Assembly: GCA_001770815.1 (NCBI GenBank)
Contig: MESD01000124.1
Span: 1 to 64,000 of the forward strand
Source of the DNA: Burkholderiales bacterium RIFCSPHIGHO2_12_FULL_69_20
Lineage (GTDB): Bacteria > Pseudomonadota > Gammaproteobacteria > Burkholderiales > Burkholderiaceae_C
Direction: 5' to 3'
Length of the DNA stretch: 64,000 nucleotides
Shown here: positions 1 through 11,932 of the stretch, piece after piece
How the letters are laid out: each line of letters starts with the position of its first letter
Numbering within the stretch: the stretch's first letter is position 1
Made by a program: the position numbers and the translations under genes
Notes under the pieces: model-generated
What the model was told of the DNA's origin: nothing
The model's database searches: none
The model's input: only the letters and a program-made list of their open reading frames with translations

Positions 1-1385
1 GTCTCGGCCTGCAACGACGGGTTGGACAGGTAGGTGTAGGGGCCCTCGTCCTCCTGGTAGCCCGGTGTGATCTGCTTGAGCGTGGGCGCCTTGAAGCCGT
101 GGCTGTAGCCGCCCTTGAGCACCCACTGCGGCGCCACCCGCCAGACGGCGTACAGGCGCGGGCTCCATTCGCTGCCAAAGCGCTGGTGCGCATCGTGGCG
201 CAGGCCGGCGGTGAAGGTGAGCGCGCGTGACCAGGTGATCTCGTCCTGCAGCAGCAGCGAGCGGTGCTCGGACTCGGCGCTGCCCCCCGGCAGGCCTACG
301 TTGCGCAGCGACTCCTGGCGCAACTCGGCGCCGGCACTGAGCAAGTGGCCAGCGCGCGGCTGGCCCGACAGCTGCACCTCGGCAACGCGGTCGGCCAAGC
401 GGTTGGGCCGCAGCGCGGCCACGCCGTTGTCGCGCTGGTTGCGCATCGCCAGCCGGCTCTCGTAAGCGCGCACGGTGCTGCGCCAGTCGCCGTCGCCGCC
501 CCAGTCGGCGCCCCAGGTCAACGCGGCATGGTCGCGGTCCAGGTCGGTCACCGACTGGAACAGGCGCCGGCGCCCGCTGCGCTCGATCTGGTCGGCCCAG
601 CGCTGCTCCTGCCCCCAGCGCTGCTCCAGCTCCAGCGCGTGGCCGCTGGCCGGCGCCCAGCGCAGGCGCCACGAGACCTCCTGCTTGTGTCGGCCTTCCA
701 GATCGGACAGACGCGGGTCCAGCGCCGAGGCCACCGCCTGCCGGCGGCTGTCGGACACCGACAGGCCGGCGCGCAGGCCCTCGCCCAGTGGGCCCGACAC
801 GCTGGCCGAGGCCCGGTGGCCCTCGCCGCCACGATCGCTGGTGGTCTGGCTGCCTTGCACCGCCGCACGGCCTTCGAACTGCGCCGCCAGCGGCCGTGTG
901 AACACCTGCACCACGCCGCCCAGCGCCTCGGCGCCGTACAGCACCGACAGCGGGCCGCGCACCACCTCGATGCGATCGATCTGGTCCATCGCCACACCAT
1001 CGAGCTGGAAGTCGGAATGGCCGATCACGCCGTCGCTGGCGCTGATGCGCCGGCCATCAACCAGGAACAAGGTGTGCCGTGGATCCATGCCACGCAATGC
1101 CAGCGCCTTGCGCCCGGCAATCGTGCGGCCGAACACCGCCACGCCGGTCTCGCCACGCAGCGCTTCGAGCAGGTTGTCGGCGCCGCGCTGCGCGATGTCC
1201 TCGGCCGTGACCACGCTCATCGCGGCGGGGGCATCGGCCAGCGGCATGGCATGGCGCGTGGCGCTGACCACCACGGTCTGCAGGGGCGCGCCCGGTTCGG
1301 CCGCCAGTGCGGGCGCGCCGGCCAGGGCCAGCAACGCGGCCGCGGCCAGCCAGGTGAGACGGGGATGGTGCAAGACGGAGTGCAT
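1..1385 (-). CDS. TonB-dependent outer-membrane receptor (3' end outside window)
   Basis: Reading from an ATG at 1385 toward position 1, the frame stays open to the window edge, giving about 461 residues. The protein opens with a signal peptide (hydrophobic LTWLAAAALLALAGAPALAA). A plug domain follows: [20 protein letters not shown], then DNLLEALRGETGV, then an IDRIEVVRGPLSVLYGAEAL stretch typical of TonB receptors. The last visible residues, YTYLSNPSLQAE, resemble the 'NPxLxPE' strand seen in the C-terminal third of such barrels, so perhaps two thirds of the gene is present. The ligand (siderophore, haem, copper complex or cobalamin) cannot be told from sequence. It is divergent from nirS, and a Crp/Fnr-type box lies just upstream, so expression under denitrifying conditions is likely. 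The family call is firm; the substrate is unknown. Confidence 0.9.
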   Translation of the reverse strand, partial: MHSVLHHPRLTWLAAAALLALAGAPALAAEPGAPLQTVVVSATRHAMPLADAPAAMSVVTAEDIAQRGADNLLEALRGETGVAVFGRTIAGRKALALRGMDPRHTLFLVDGRRISASDGVIGHSDFQLDGVAMDQIDRIEVVRGPLSVLYGAEALGGVVQVFTRPLAAQFEGRAAVQGSQTTSDRGGEGHRASASVSGPLGEGLRAGLSVSDSRRQAVASALDPRLSDLEGRHKQEVSWRLRWAPASGHALELEQRWGQEQRWADQIERSGRRRLFQSVTDLDRDHAALTWGADWGGDGDWRSTVRAYESRLAMRNQRDNGVAALRPNRLADRVAEVQLSGQPRAGHLLSAGAELRQESLRNVGLPGGSAESEHRSLLLQDEITWSRALTFTAGLRHDAHQRFGSEWSPRLYAVWRVAPQWVLKGGYSHGFKAPTLKQITPGYQEDEGPYTYLSNPSLQAE

Positions 1386-1443
1386 GGGGTCGGCAGGTGG
1401 GGACAGGATGGCCCGGAGCATCCCTCTTGACGCGCGTCACATC

Positions 1444-1459
1444 CTTGAACTGGTTCAGC
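1444..1459 (-). promoter_or_regulatory. Crp/Fnr-type box upstream of the TonB receptor
   Basis: CTTGAACTGGTTCAGC has one perfect arm (CTTGAAC) and one arm with two mismatches to GTTCAAG. It is centred about 66 bp upstream of the receptor start. It matches the boxes in front of nirS and norC, so it is read as a weaker site for the same regulator. Confidence 0.6.
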
Positions 1460-1531
1460 TTTGGGCCGATTGCGTCGGCGAGGCGAGGCCCGGTTGATCT
1501 GCGGCAAGGCTTGGTCATTGACGCGCTTGAG

Positions 1532-3363
<1,832 letters not shown>

Positions 3364-3399
3364 AGCGATGCAACGGGCGGACCCGGGCGTGGTGAAACC

Positions 3400-4137
3400 A
3401 TGACCGGGCTGGCCCGTGGCTGGGGGCTTGCGCTGCTGGTGGGCGCTGGCTTGGCCGCGCTGGCCGCAACCGACGCCACCCTTGCCGCCACCCCGGCCCA
3501 ACCCGGGGTGGCGGCTTCGTTTCGGCAACCCGACGGGGCGACAACTTTCACGCTGGTCACCCTGCCCGGCCGCCTGCAGCTGCGTGACGCCACCGGGCAA
3601 GTGCTGCGCGACTGGCCGGTGCAGGACGCGCAGGGCGGGCGCGGCGACGTGCTGGCGGCTTTCGAGGCGCCGCAGCGCCGCAGCTTCGTGGTGGCGCTGC
3701 GCGGCCTGCCCGAGTTGTGGGAGATCAGTGTCGACCCCGCGGCCGAGCCGATCTTCGACGGCCTGGTGCACGACTACCGCATGGGCGAGGGCCTGCCGCG
3801 GCCGGGCTTTCTGGGCATCCGCCGCAGCCGGCTGGCGCAGCCCTGGGTGGCGGCCTTCTACGATGCGCGGGTGCCCTGGCTGGTGGGCGCCGAGGCGCCC
3901 GATCCGCCCACCGGTGCGATGACGGCCGTGGTGCTGCACCTGGACATCCGCCGCGCCATGGCCCGCCTGCCGTTGCCAGTGCCCGTGCCGGGCGCCTCGG
4001 CGCTGGCCGGCGCTGCGCTGTGGGATGCCGGACCGGGCAGCCCGCGCTGGCAGCTGGCACTGCCCGCCGCCCAGGGCTGGGCGGTCTACGACACGCAACG
4101 CTGGACGCTGCTACGTCACGCCAGCAGGCCGCGCTGA
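3400..4137 (+). CDS. periplasmic d1-propeller-like protein downstream of nirS
   Basis: This 245-residue protein starts 37 bp after nirS and is probably co-transcribed with it. It has an N-terminal hydrophobic segment that looks like a signal peptide (GWGLALLVGAGLAALAA, cleavage near TLAA). The middle contains LPELWEISVDPAAEPIFDGL, followed by VHDYRMGEGLPRPGFL. These recall the propeller of NirS/NirF-type 'cytochrome d1' proteins, but there is no haem c motif and the chain is far shorter than NirF or NirS. A role in d1 haem handling or NirS maturation is possible from context but not shown. It converges with the crp/fnr gene 13 bp away. Confidence 0.6.
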   Translation: MTGLARGWGLALLVGAGLAALAATDATLAATPAQPGVAASFRQPDGATTFTLVTLPGRLQLRDATGQVLRDWPVQDAQGGRGDVLAAFEAPQRRSFVVALRGLPELWEISVDPAAEPIFDGLVHDYRMGEGLPRPGFLGIRRSRLAQPWVAAFYDARVPWLVGAEAPDPPTGAMTAVVLHLDIRRAMARLPLPVPVPGASALAGAALWDAGPGSPRWQLALPAAQGWAVYDTQRWTLLRHASRPR

Positions 4138-4150
4138 TCGGTCGGCAGCG

Positions 4151-4960
4151 TCAGGGGCTGGGGTAGCGCGACAGCCGGTCGGCGTCGAGGATGTGGATGT
4201 CGCGCTTGTCCACCTCGATCAGCTTGGCGGCTTCCAGCTCGTGCAGCACGCGCGAGAAGTATTCGGGCGTCAGCGACAGGCGCGAGGCGATCACCGCCTT
4301 GCTGACCGGCAGCGACACGGTGATGACCTCGCCGCTGACGCAATCCTCGGCCGTCTGGTCGCGCAGCAGGTAGCCGATCACGCGCTGCATGCCGCTGTGC
4401 AGGGCGTAGGCCTGCACGTCGTGCACCAGGCCGTGCAGCCGGCGCGAGATGCCGGCCAGCATGCGCATCGCAAAGCGCGCGTCCTGCTCGATCTCCTGCA
4501 CCACCGCCTGCTTGCCCACGCTGAGCACCAGCGAATCGGTCAGCGCCTGGGCGTTGATGATGTAGGGCTGGCCGGTGAACATCAGTGCCTCGGCGAAGCT
4601 GGCGCCCGGGCCCAGCAGCTCGATCACCTTCTCCTGGCCGGCGGGCGACACGGCATACAGCTTGACCTGACCGGTGACCGTGACGTGGAACTCCTCGCAG
4701 GGCTGGCCGACGCTGAACAACGTCTCGCCACGCGCCAGGCGGCGCAGGTGGCAGCCCTGGGCCAGGCGCTCGAGTTCAAGCCGGCTCAGGTCGCTGAACA
4801 AGGGCAGCACCGCCAGGTAGCGTGGCAGGTCGAAGGATCGAATGTCCACAACGGTTCCGTTGAATTCAATCCACGATTGTGACGGAAGCCCGCTGGCCAC
4901 TGCGCCGGGCGGCGCGGACCTGCCGGTTGCCGGCGCTTGCCCGGCCGCCAGGCCGGTCAT
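4151..4960 (-). CDS. Crp/Fnr-family regulator of denitrification (Dnr/Nnr type)
   Basis: The protein has a cyclic-nucleotide-binding-like sensor barrel (LPLFSDLSRLELERLAQGCH onward), a dimer helix and a C-terminal winged helix. The recognition helix reads LTPEYFSRVL, keeping the E-x-x-S-R arrangement that reads TTGA half sites. It lacks the N-terminal cysteine cluster of true Fnr, so direct oxygen sensing by a 4Fe-4S cluster is unlikely; NO or redox sensing as in Dnr/NnrR is more likely. The ATG at 4960 overlaps the norD stop (ATGA), suggesting translational coupling, and gives 269 residues. A GTG at 4849 would give 232 residues and fits the usual family start better, so the start is uncertain. 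It is the likely reader of the three CTTGAAC-N2-GTTCAAG boxes. Confidence 0.85.
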   Translation of the reverse strand: MTGLAAGQAPATGRSAPPGAVASGLPSQSWIEFNGTVVDIRSFDLPRYLAVLPLFSDLSRLELERLAQGCHLRRLARGETLFSVGQPCEEFHVTVTGQVKLYAVSPAGQEKVIELLGPGASFAEALMFTGQPYIINAQALTDSLVLSVGKQAVVQEIEQDARFAMRMLAGISRRLHGLVHDVQAYALHSGMQRVIGYLLRDQTAEDCVSGEVITVSLPVSKAVIASRLSLTPEYFSRVLHELEAAKLIEVDKRDIHILDADRLSRYPSP

Positions 4961-6767
4961 GCGGCGCGCTCGCCCCGGGTCAGGCTGGCATACACCGCGG
5001 CCAGCCGGGTCGGCAGTTCGGCCGGCCGCTGCACCTGGGCCCAGCCGCGGCGGCCGAACAGGTGGGGCAGGTAGTCGTGCGCCTCTTCGTCGATGCTCAG
5101 GCAGAACGGCAGCAGACCGGCGGCGCGCGCCTCCAGCACCGCATGGCGTGTGTCTTCCAGGCCCCAGCGGCCTTCGTAGACGTCGATGTCGTTGGGCTTG
5201 CCGTCGGTCAGCAGCAGCAGCAGGCGCTGGCGCTCGGGCCGCGCGGCCAGGCGTTTGGTGGCCAGCCGCAGCGCGGCACCCATGCGGGTGTAGTAACCCG
5301 GCTTGATGGCGCCCACGCGAGCCTGGGCGGCCGCGTTCCAGGGCTCGTCGAAGCCCAGCAGGTGCTGCATGCGCACATGGCCGCGCTTGACCGAGCTGAA
5401 ACCCAGCATCGAAAACGCATCGCCGGTGCCGGCCAGCGCCTCGCCGAAGACGAACATCGACTCGCGGATCACGTCGATCACCCGCGCGTGATCGTTGACA
5501 TACGCGTCGGTGGACAGCGACAGATCGGCCAGCAGCAGCGTGGCCAGGCTGCGCTCGCCGCGGGTGCGGCGGTTGAACACCGGTGGGTCGCCCGGCGTGG
5601 CGCCGCCGCGCACCTCGCTGCTGTGGCGCACCCAGGCGTCGAGGTCGAGGTCGTCGCCGTCGGCGCAGGCGCGCTGCCAGTGCGCACCGGCGCGCAGCAC
5701 CTCCAGGCGCCGGCGGATGCGCCGCGCGGTGGCGCGCAGCGCCGGCGGCGGCACATAGGGTGCGCCGGGCAGCGCCATCACCGTGGCCACGTGGCAGTGG
5801 TCGGCGCGCAGGCGCTGCTGCTTCCAGTCCCACTCGGGCAGGGTTTCACCGTCGCCCAGCGGCTGGTCGTCGGCGCTGGCGCTGGGCAGGTCGAGGTCGA
5901 ACTTCACCCGCGAGGCCGGCGCGGCGCCGTCGCGGCTGAGGGTGAGCTGCTCCATGTCGTCGGCCGCGGCCTGGGCCTGGCCGTCGTCCTCGTCGTCGGT
6001 GGCCCGGTCCAGCGGCACATGCTCGCTCCAGGTCATCAGCGATTCGGCGCGTGAAGGCAGCAGCAGCGGCGCTCGGCCCGAGGGCTTCTCGGCACGGCGG
6101 GTGCGGCGGCGGGTGGGGCTGCTGGCGACGTCTTGCTCGGCATCACTTCGGGCGGCGGCCGCGCCGGGGTCGGCGGCGCGCGCCGCGTTGTCAGCCGCGT
6201 GGCCGGGCAAGGCCTCCAGCCACAGCCAGACCGGCGCCACGTCGGTGGGCGTGATCGTGCCTTCGTGCGGCGCCGCCGGCATCCCCCGCAACGTGGCCTG
6301 CACCCGGGCTTCGGCCAGCGCCGCGGGGCCCTTCAGGCTGTCGGGGGCCGGGCGCTGGGCCAGGTGCGCCGCCAGCAGCCGCTGCCAGCGCGGCCGCAAG
6401 CCGGGGCAGCGCGCCAGCGCACGGGCCGTGGCCGCGGCATTGCCGGCGATCCAGTCATCACCGGGCACATGCACCGCGGCCAGCGCGGCCAGCCAGAGGT
6501 AGAGGTCGCGGTTCAGTGTGGCATCGTCGAACAGGTCGATCACTGGCGGCAGCGCCAGCGTGTCGCCGTCGAGCCGCGCCACCGCGGCGCGCTGGCCGCT
6601 GCCGGCCAGACGCTGCAGCCAGCTGCGCGGCCCGCACCACCGGCGGCATGGAACAGCAGGCCCGCTGCGCGCTGCACCGCCGGCAGCGCCACCGCCTGCG
6701 CGGCAAAACCGGGGTCGGCCGCCCGGGTGATGAGGCGGTGCCAGCGCTCGCCGATCCACTCTTCCAT
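4957..6767 (-). pseudogene. norD: norD, nitric oxide reductase activation protein, with apparent frameshift
   Basis: NorD is a VWA-domain partner of the NorQ ATPase and is needed to mature NorCB. The N-terminus MEEWIGERWHRLITRAADPG starts at 6767 in one frame and stays recognisable to about LLFHAAGGAG near 6630. From there the match continues in another frame as SWLQRLAGSGQRAAVARLDG and runs unbroken to the stop at 4957. The C-terminal VWA domain is intact: LLLADLSLSTDAY is the metal-site DxSxS motif, and LLLLTDGKPNDIDVYEG follows. The two frames differ by a net loss of one base (modulo 3), and from memory the linker is shorter than in relatives, so a small deletion or an assembly error is likely. 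If real, NorD would be lost or would need restart or slippage. The gene starts 1 bp after the Fe-S gene stop. Confidence 0.8.
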
Positions 6768-6768
6768 G

Positions 6769-7773
6769 TCAGCGGTCGGTGGTCGATTCTTCCCTGCGCT
6801 GGCGCAAGGTTTCTTTCACCGCATCGAGCCCCACCTTCCATTCCAGGTTGGGGGCGCGGTCTTGCGAGGCGTGCGAGCTGTCGCATTCGGTGATGCACTG
6901 GCCGCACTGCACGCAGGCAAACATCATGCGTTTGATGTTGCGCGGCGCCAGCCGCATCGGGCAGGCATGGTCGCAGGCCACGCCATCGGGCGACTTCTCG
7001 GTGCTGCAGCTGCGGCAGTCGCGGGCGCGGTTGCGGTCGAAGGCGATCACCAGGCCCTTGGGGTTGGCCATCCAGGCCAGGCTCTGGAACAGGCCTACCG
7101 CGCAACCGTAGCGGCAGAACAGGTGGCGTGCGAACAGAAATTCGGCGGTGAACACCGCGCTGGCGATCACCAGAAAGCGTGCCTGGTTGGGCGTCAGCGT
7201 GCCGGCCACCAGGTTGCCCCACACCAACGCCGGCGGCAGCAGGTAGGTCAGCAGCGTGATCGCCCACAGGAAGCCGAAGATCGCGCAACTGAGCGCGAAC
7301 AGCGGCCACCAGCGCTTGTCGGGCTGGCGCCCGGCGCGCGGCGTGGCATGGCGGTCCCACAGGCTCAACTTGCCGGTGGCGCGGTGCAGCAGGTCGTTGA
7401 GCGACTCCACCAATGAAAAATGCGGGCAAAGCCAGCCGCAGTACAGCCGGCCGTACTTGTAGGCCACGGTCATGAAGATCGCCACCAGCGCCAGCGCCGG
7501 CAGGATGCCGCGGCCGATGATGGACAGCGCGGCCTGGGTGGCGGTGGCCTCGCCGCGCAGGAAGGCATCGATGCCCAGGTGCCAGCGAAAACCCAGCACC
7601 CACAGCTGGGTCTCGGTCAGATCGAAGCGCAGCAGGTTCAGCGCCGGTGCCGCCAGAAACAGCGCGAAGAAGCCCAACTGCAGCCCGCGCCGCAACTGCT
7701 GCAGCCGCGCCAGGCGGCGCAGCTCGGGGCTGGGGGCGGCCTGCAGCAGGACCGCGGCGCGTTCAGCCGACAT
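6769..7773 (-). CDS. membrane 4Fe-4S protein of the nor operon (NosR/NapH/CcoG-like)
   Basis: This 334-residue polytopic membrane protein has about five hydrophobic segments. It carries two membrane-side cysteine motifs of the NapH/NosR type (LYCGWLCPHF and LFCRYGCAVG), then CRSCSTEKSPDG with a following CDHACP. A ferredoxin-like CVQCGQCITECD lies near the C-terminus. This suggests two 4Fe-4S clusters and electron transfer across or along the membrane. It sits between norQ and norD with 1-3 bp spacing, so it is a true operon member. An electron-transfer or metal-assembly role in NO reductase maturation is inferred from position; no specific function is known to me. Confidence 0.8.
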   Translation of the reverse strand: MSAERAAVLLQAAPSPELRRLARLQQLRRGLQLGFFALFLAAPALNLLRFDLTETQLWVLGFRWHLGIDAFLRGEATATQAALSIIGRGILPALALVAIFMTVAYKYGRLYCGWLCPHFSLVESLNDLLHRATGKLSLWDRHATPRAGRQPDKRWWPLFALSCAIFGFLWAITLLTYLLPPALVWGNLVAGTLTPNQARFLVIASAVFTAEFLFARHLFCRYGCAVGLFQSLAWMANPKGLVIAFDRNRARDCRSCSTEKSPDGVACDHACPMRLAPRNIKRMMFACVQCGQCITECDSSHASQDRAPNLEWKVGLDAVKETLRQRREESTTDR

Positions 7774-7776
7774 GCG

Positions 7777-8586
7777 TCACTCCACACCGACCACGGCGCG
7801 CACCACCTCGGCCAGCGCCACGGCGGTGTCGGCATCGTCGGTCAGCGCATCGACGATGGCCGCGTTGCAGGCCATGGGCAACGCCATGCCGGCGGCCACC
7901 AGCCGTGCGGCCATCACCAGCAACCGGGTGCTGGCGGTTTCTTCCAGATCGTGCTCGGTGAGCCGGCGCAGCGCTTGCGCCAGCTGCACCAGTTGCGCTG
8001 CGGTGGCGGCGGTGCAGCCACTCTCGGCCTGCACGATCGCGCGCTCGACCGCGGCTTGGGGGTAGCCCAGCGTCAGCGCCACGAAGCGCTGGCGCGTGCT
8101 GGGCTTCAGGCCCTTCAACAGGTTCTGGTAGCCTGGGTTGTAGCTGATCACCAGCATGAAACCGGGCGCGGCGGCCAACAGCTCGCCGGTGCGCTCGACC
8201 GGCAACACACGCCGGTCGTCAGCCAGCGGGTGCAGCACCACGGTGGTGTCCTTGCGTGCCTCGACCACCTCGTCGAGGTAGCAGATCGCGCCCTGGCGCA
8301 CCGCCCGCGTCAACGGCCCGTCGTGCCACACCGTGTCGCCGCCGCCGATCAGGTGGCGGCCCACCAGGTCGGCCGCGCTCAGGTCGTCGTGGCAGCTCAC
8401 GGTGATCAGCGGGCGGCCCAGCCGCGCCGCCATGTGCTCGACCAGCCGCGTCTTGCCGCAGCCGGTGGGGCCCTTGATCAGCAGCGGCAGCCGCGCGGCG
8501 TGGGCCTGCTCGAACAGCGCGCACTCGGCGCCCTGCTCGGCGTAGTACGGCGTGGCCGCCAGCTGCCGGGCACTGGTCATTTCCAT
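7777..8586 (-). CDS. norQ: NorQ, MoxR-type AAA+ ATPase for NO reductase maturation
   Basis: This is a 269-residue AAA+ ATPase of the MoxR/CbbQ/NorQ group. The Walker A motif is KGPTGCGKTRLVEHMA, the Walker B region is AICYLDEVVEAR, and a sensor-type ISYNPGYQNLLKGLKPSTRQ follows. With the VWA protein NorD it forms the complex thought to insert the non-haem iron into NorB. The start MEMTSARQLA at 8586 lies 10 bp after the norB stop. A longer start at 8619 would overlap norB and is less likely. The next gene begins 3 bp after its stop. Confidence 0.92.
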   Translation of the reverse strand: MEMTSARQLAATPYYAEQGAECALFEQAHAARLPLLIKGPTGCGKTRLVEHMAARLGRPLITVSCHDDLSAADLVGRHLIGGGDTVWHDGPLTRAVRQGAICYLDEVVEARKDTTVVLHPLADDRRVLPVERTGELLAAAPGFMLVISYNPGYQNLLKGLKPSTRQRFVALTLGYPQAAVERAIVQAESGCTAATAAQLVQLAQALRRLTEHDLEETASTRLLVMAARLVAAGMALPMACNAAIVDALTDDADTAVALAEVVRAVVGVE

Positions 8587-8596
8587 GATGCCGGCC

Positions 8597-10458
<1,862 letters not shown>

Positions 10459-10512
10459 GGGGTCCTCCGACCGTCGATTGGGATGTCGGAAGCCTAGCGA
10501 TTTGGTCAACAA

Positions 10513-10536
10513 TTTCCTTGAACCGGTTCAAGGAAA
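10513..10536 (-). promoter_or_regulatory. Crp/Fnr-type box upstream of norC, in a 24-bp perfect palindrome
   Basis: The core CTTGAACCGGTTCAAG at 10517-10532 is fully palindromic, and the symmetry extends four bases further on each side (TTTC... to ...GAAA). Its centre is about 66 bp from the norC ATG. A -41.5 placement would put the transcription start near 10483, with TAGGCT as a possible -10. It is the strongest of the three boxes in this window. Confidence 0.75.
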
Positions 10537-10580
10537 GGGCCGAAGCCGGGATTCAGCGGCGCGGCGGCACGTCCCCTACG

Positions 10581-10766
10581 ATGCAGGCCCCCAACTCGGC
10601 CCCACCTGCAGGCCGCGCGCAGCCCGAAAGACGCCCCTTGTCGAACGAAGCAAAACCCAGCGCGCCCAGTGCTGCCGAGCGGGCGCAGGCCGGCCACACG
10701 CCCATGATGGCCCAGTACCAACGGGTGAATTTCCAGGCCGCGTATATCCTGGGGATCACGGCGTAA
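10581..10766 (+). pseudogene. orphaned 5' fragment of mutS
   Basis: An ATG at 10581 opens a 61-codon frame whose middle encodes [13 protein letters not shown]. The first residues of the intact MutS read [13 protein letters not shown]. The DNA of 10689-10719 and 12661-12691 is identical at 30 of 31 bases and in the same orientation. After the shared block the reading diverges (RVNFQAAYILGITA, then stop). This looks like the original mutS start, cut off from its body by the roughly 2-kb insert and left as a remnant. Confidence 0.6.
10689..10719 (+). repeat. left copy of 31-bp direct repeat (mutS 5' end)
   Basis: This 31-bp stretch spans GCCGGCCACAC to CCCAGTACC. It differs by one base from 12661-12691 and lies in the same orientation. 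It marks the left boundary of the accessory insert and behaves like an attachment-site or target duplication. Confidence 0.65.
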
Positions 10767-11030
10767 CTCTCTCCACCAGTCTCCCTGAAGTGCCCTTGGT
10801 GCCTGGCGGCACTTGAATGCAAGTGTCGACGCCTGAACCGGCCACAGGGACGACGGGTGCAGGACCTCGAAAGCTGATGCTGGCAGGCAGCACAAGGCCC
10901 AAAGCGCGCAACTTGGTCGCGCGGCTGAACGTCAGCCATCTGGCGGTCAGCCGACATCGGACTTGCACTGATGTGAACCCGGAGTCGGCCAGGAGCGGCC
11001 CGTCGTTGCGCTGTCAAGCGGCCGTTCGGA
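10767..11030. other. non-coding stretch inside the mutS insert
   Basis: No gene with recognisable product, signal or codon pattern was found here on either strand. It lies between the mutS remnant and the end of the HepT-like gene. It may hold element-end or promoter sequence. Confidence 0.4.
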
Positions 11031-11387
11031 TCAGCCCTGAGCGTCCAGACGCGTGGTCATGCGGTTCACCGCTTCGGCCAGCGGCGGCAGGTCCTTCTCG
11101 ACAACCAGCCAGACCGCCCCGAGGTCAACGCCCAAGTAACCATGCACGATCACGTTGCGAAACCCGGCAAGTTCGCGCCACGGCGTCTGCGGCTCGGTGC
11201 CCTTGATCTCGCTGGACAAACGCTGGCTCGATTCGGCCAAGGTCTGCAGATTGCGGATCACCGCGTCTTGAACCAGACGCGACGTGTCGAATCGGGCGCG
11301 ATCGGCGTTCGTGTACTCCCGGATCCGGTCCAGGCACTCGCGCATGTGCGCCAGCAAAACCCGGTCGGCCTCGGGGCCTGGGTTCAC
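11031..11387 (-). CDS. HepT-like HEPN-domain toxin (DUF86)
   Basis: This 118-residue helical protein has the HEPN signature RNVIVHGYLGVD, that is R-x4-H followed by GY, as in HepT toxins. HepT proteins act as RNases or are held inactive by adenylylation at the tyrosine after the R-x4-H motif by their MNT partner. The GTG start at 11387 overlaps the stop of the MNT gene upstream on the same strand (GTGA). This is the usual order and coupling of MntA-HepT pairs. The family is clear; activity in this strain is unknown. Confidence 0.85.
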   Translation of the reverse strand: MNPGPEADRVLLAHMRECLDRIREYTNADRARFDTSRLVQDAVIRNLQTLAESSQRLSSEIKGTEPQTPWRELAGFRNVIVHGYLGVDLGAVWLVVEKDLPPLAEAVNRMTTRLDAQG

Positions 11388-11668
11388 AGCGGCACCGCGC
11401 TGGCCACCACGCGATCACGCAGCGCAGGGTGCAAGCTCGCTTCGGTGACGATATCCACGCGACGGCCCAGCAGCTCCTGCGCATCCAGCAACAGGCCACC
11501 CAAGGCGAGGCCGCTGGTCCCTGGGCACAGGGTCACCAGCAGATCAACGTCACTGTTGTCGCTGCCGTCGCCGCGGCTCATCGAGCCGAAGACCCGGACA
11601 CCCGTGACACCGCGCCTGCGTGCCAATGCCAGCAGTTCGGCGCGGTGGGTTTCGATCAGCGGATGCAT
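11384..11668 (-). CDS. MntA-like nucleotidyltransferase antitoxin
   Basis: This 94-residue minimal nucleotidyltransferase carries the catalytic motif GSMSRGDGSDNSDVDLLV (GSxxRG...SDxDLxV). In MntA/HepT systems this enzyme transfers AMP to the HEPN toxin and neutralises it. The start MHPLIETHRAELL at 11668 gives the normal minimal-MNT length. The longer open frame upstream has no family resemblance. It overlaps hepT by four bases. Confidence 0.85.
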   Translation of the reverse strand: MHPLIETHRAELLALARRRGVTGVRVFGSMSRGDGSDNSDVDLLVTLCPGTSGLALGGLLLDAQELLGRRVDIVTEASLHPALRDRVVASAVPL

Positions 11669-11932
11669 ACGAGGCAGTGTAGCCATCCAGCGCCGGCCGA
11701 CACTCACCGACTGACGCGCCATGGCGGGGTGCCCGGGCCCGACAGCATCGTGAAAGGGTCGAAGCCCTCGAAGCGTCAAAGCCTCAACGAGGCCGCCTTC
11801 TCAAGGCCACCGTCACCACGCCCAAGCCCATCATCAGCATCGCCCAAGTCTGTGGCTCTGGACTTGAAGGGGTCGCATCCGGGCGCTCAGCTTTGACTTT
11901 TCAGTGACCGACCTACGACAGGTTACTGACCC
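11669..11932. other. non-coding stretch inside the mutS insert
   Basis: No supported gene was seen on either strand. The stretch separates the MntA/HepT pair from the winged-helix gene, and it presumably contains the MntA promoter. Confidence 0.4.

Noticed and set aside
4860-4869. TTGAATTCAA upstream of the alternative crp/fnr start as another regulator box.
   Set aside because: The half sites abut without the required central spacing, so it cannot match the TTGA-N6-TCAA geometry.
4151-5833. A single 560-codon protein joining the Crp/Fnr domain to upstream sequence.
   Set aside because: The upstream part is an out-of-frame shadow of norD. The Crp/Fnr protein starts at 4960 or 4849.
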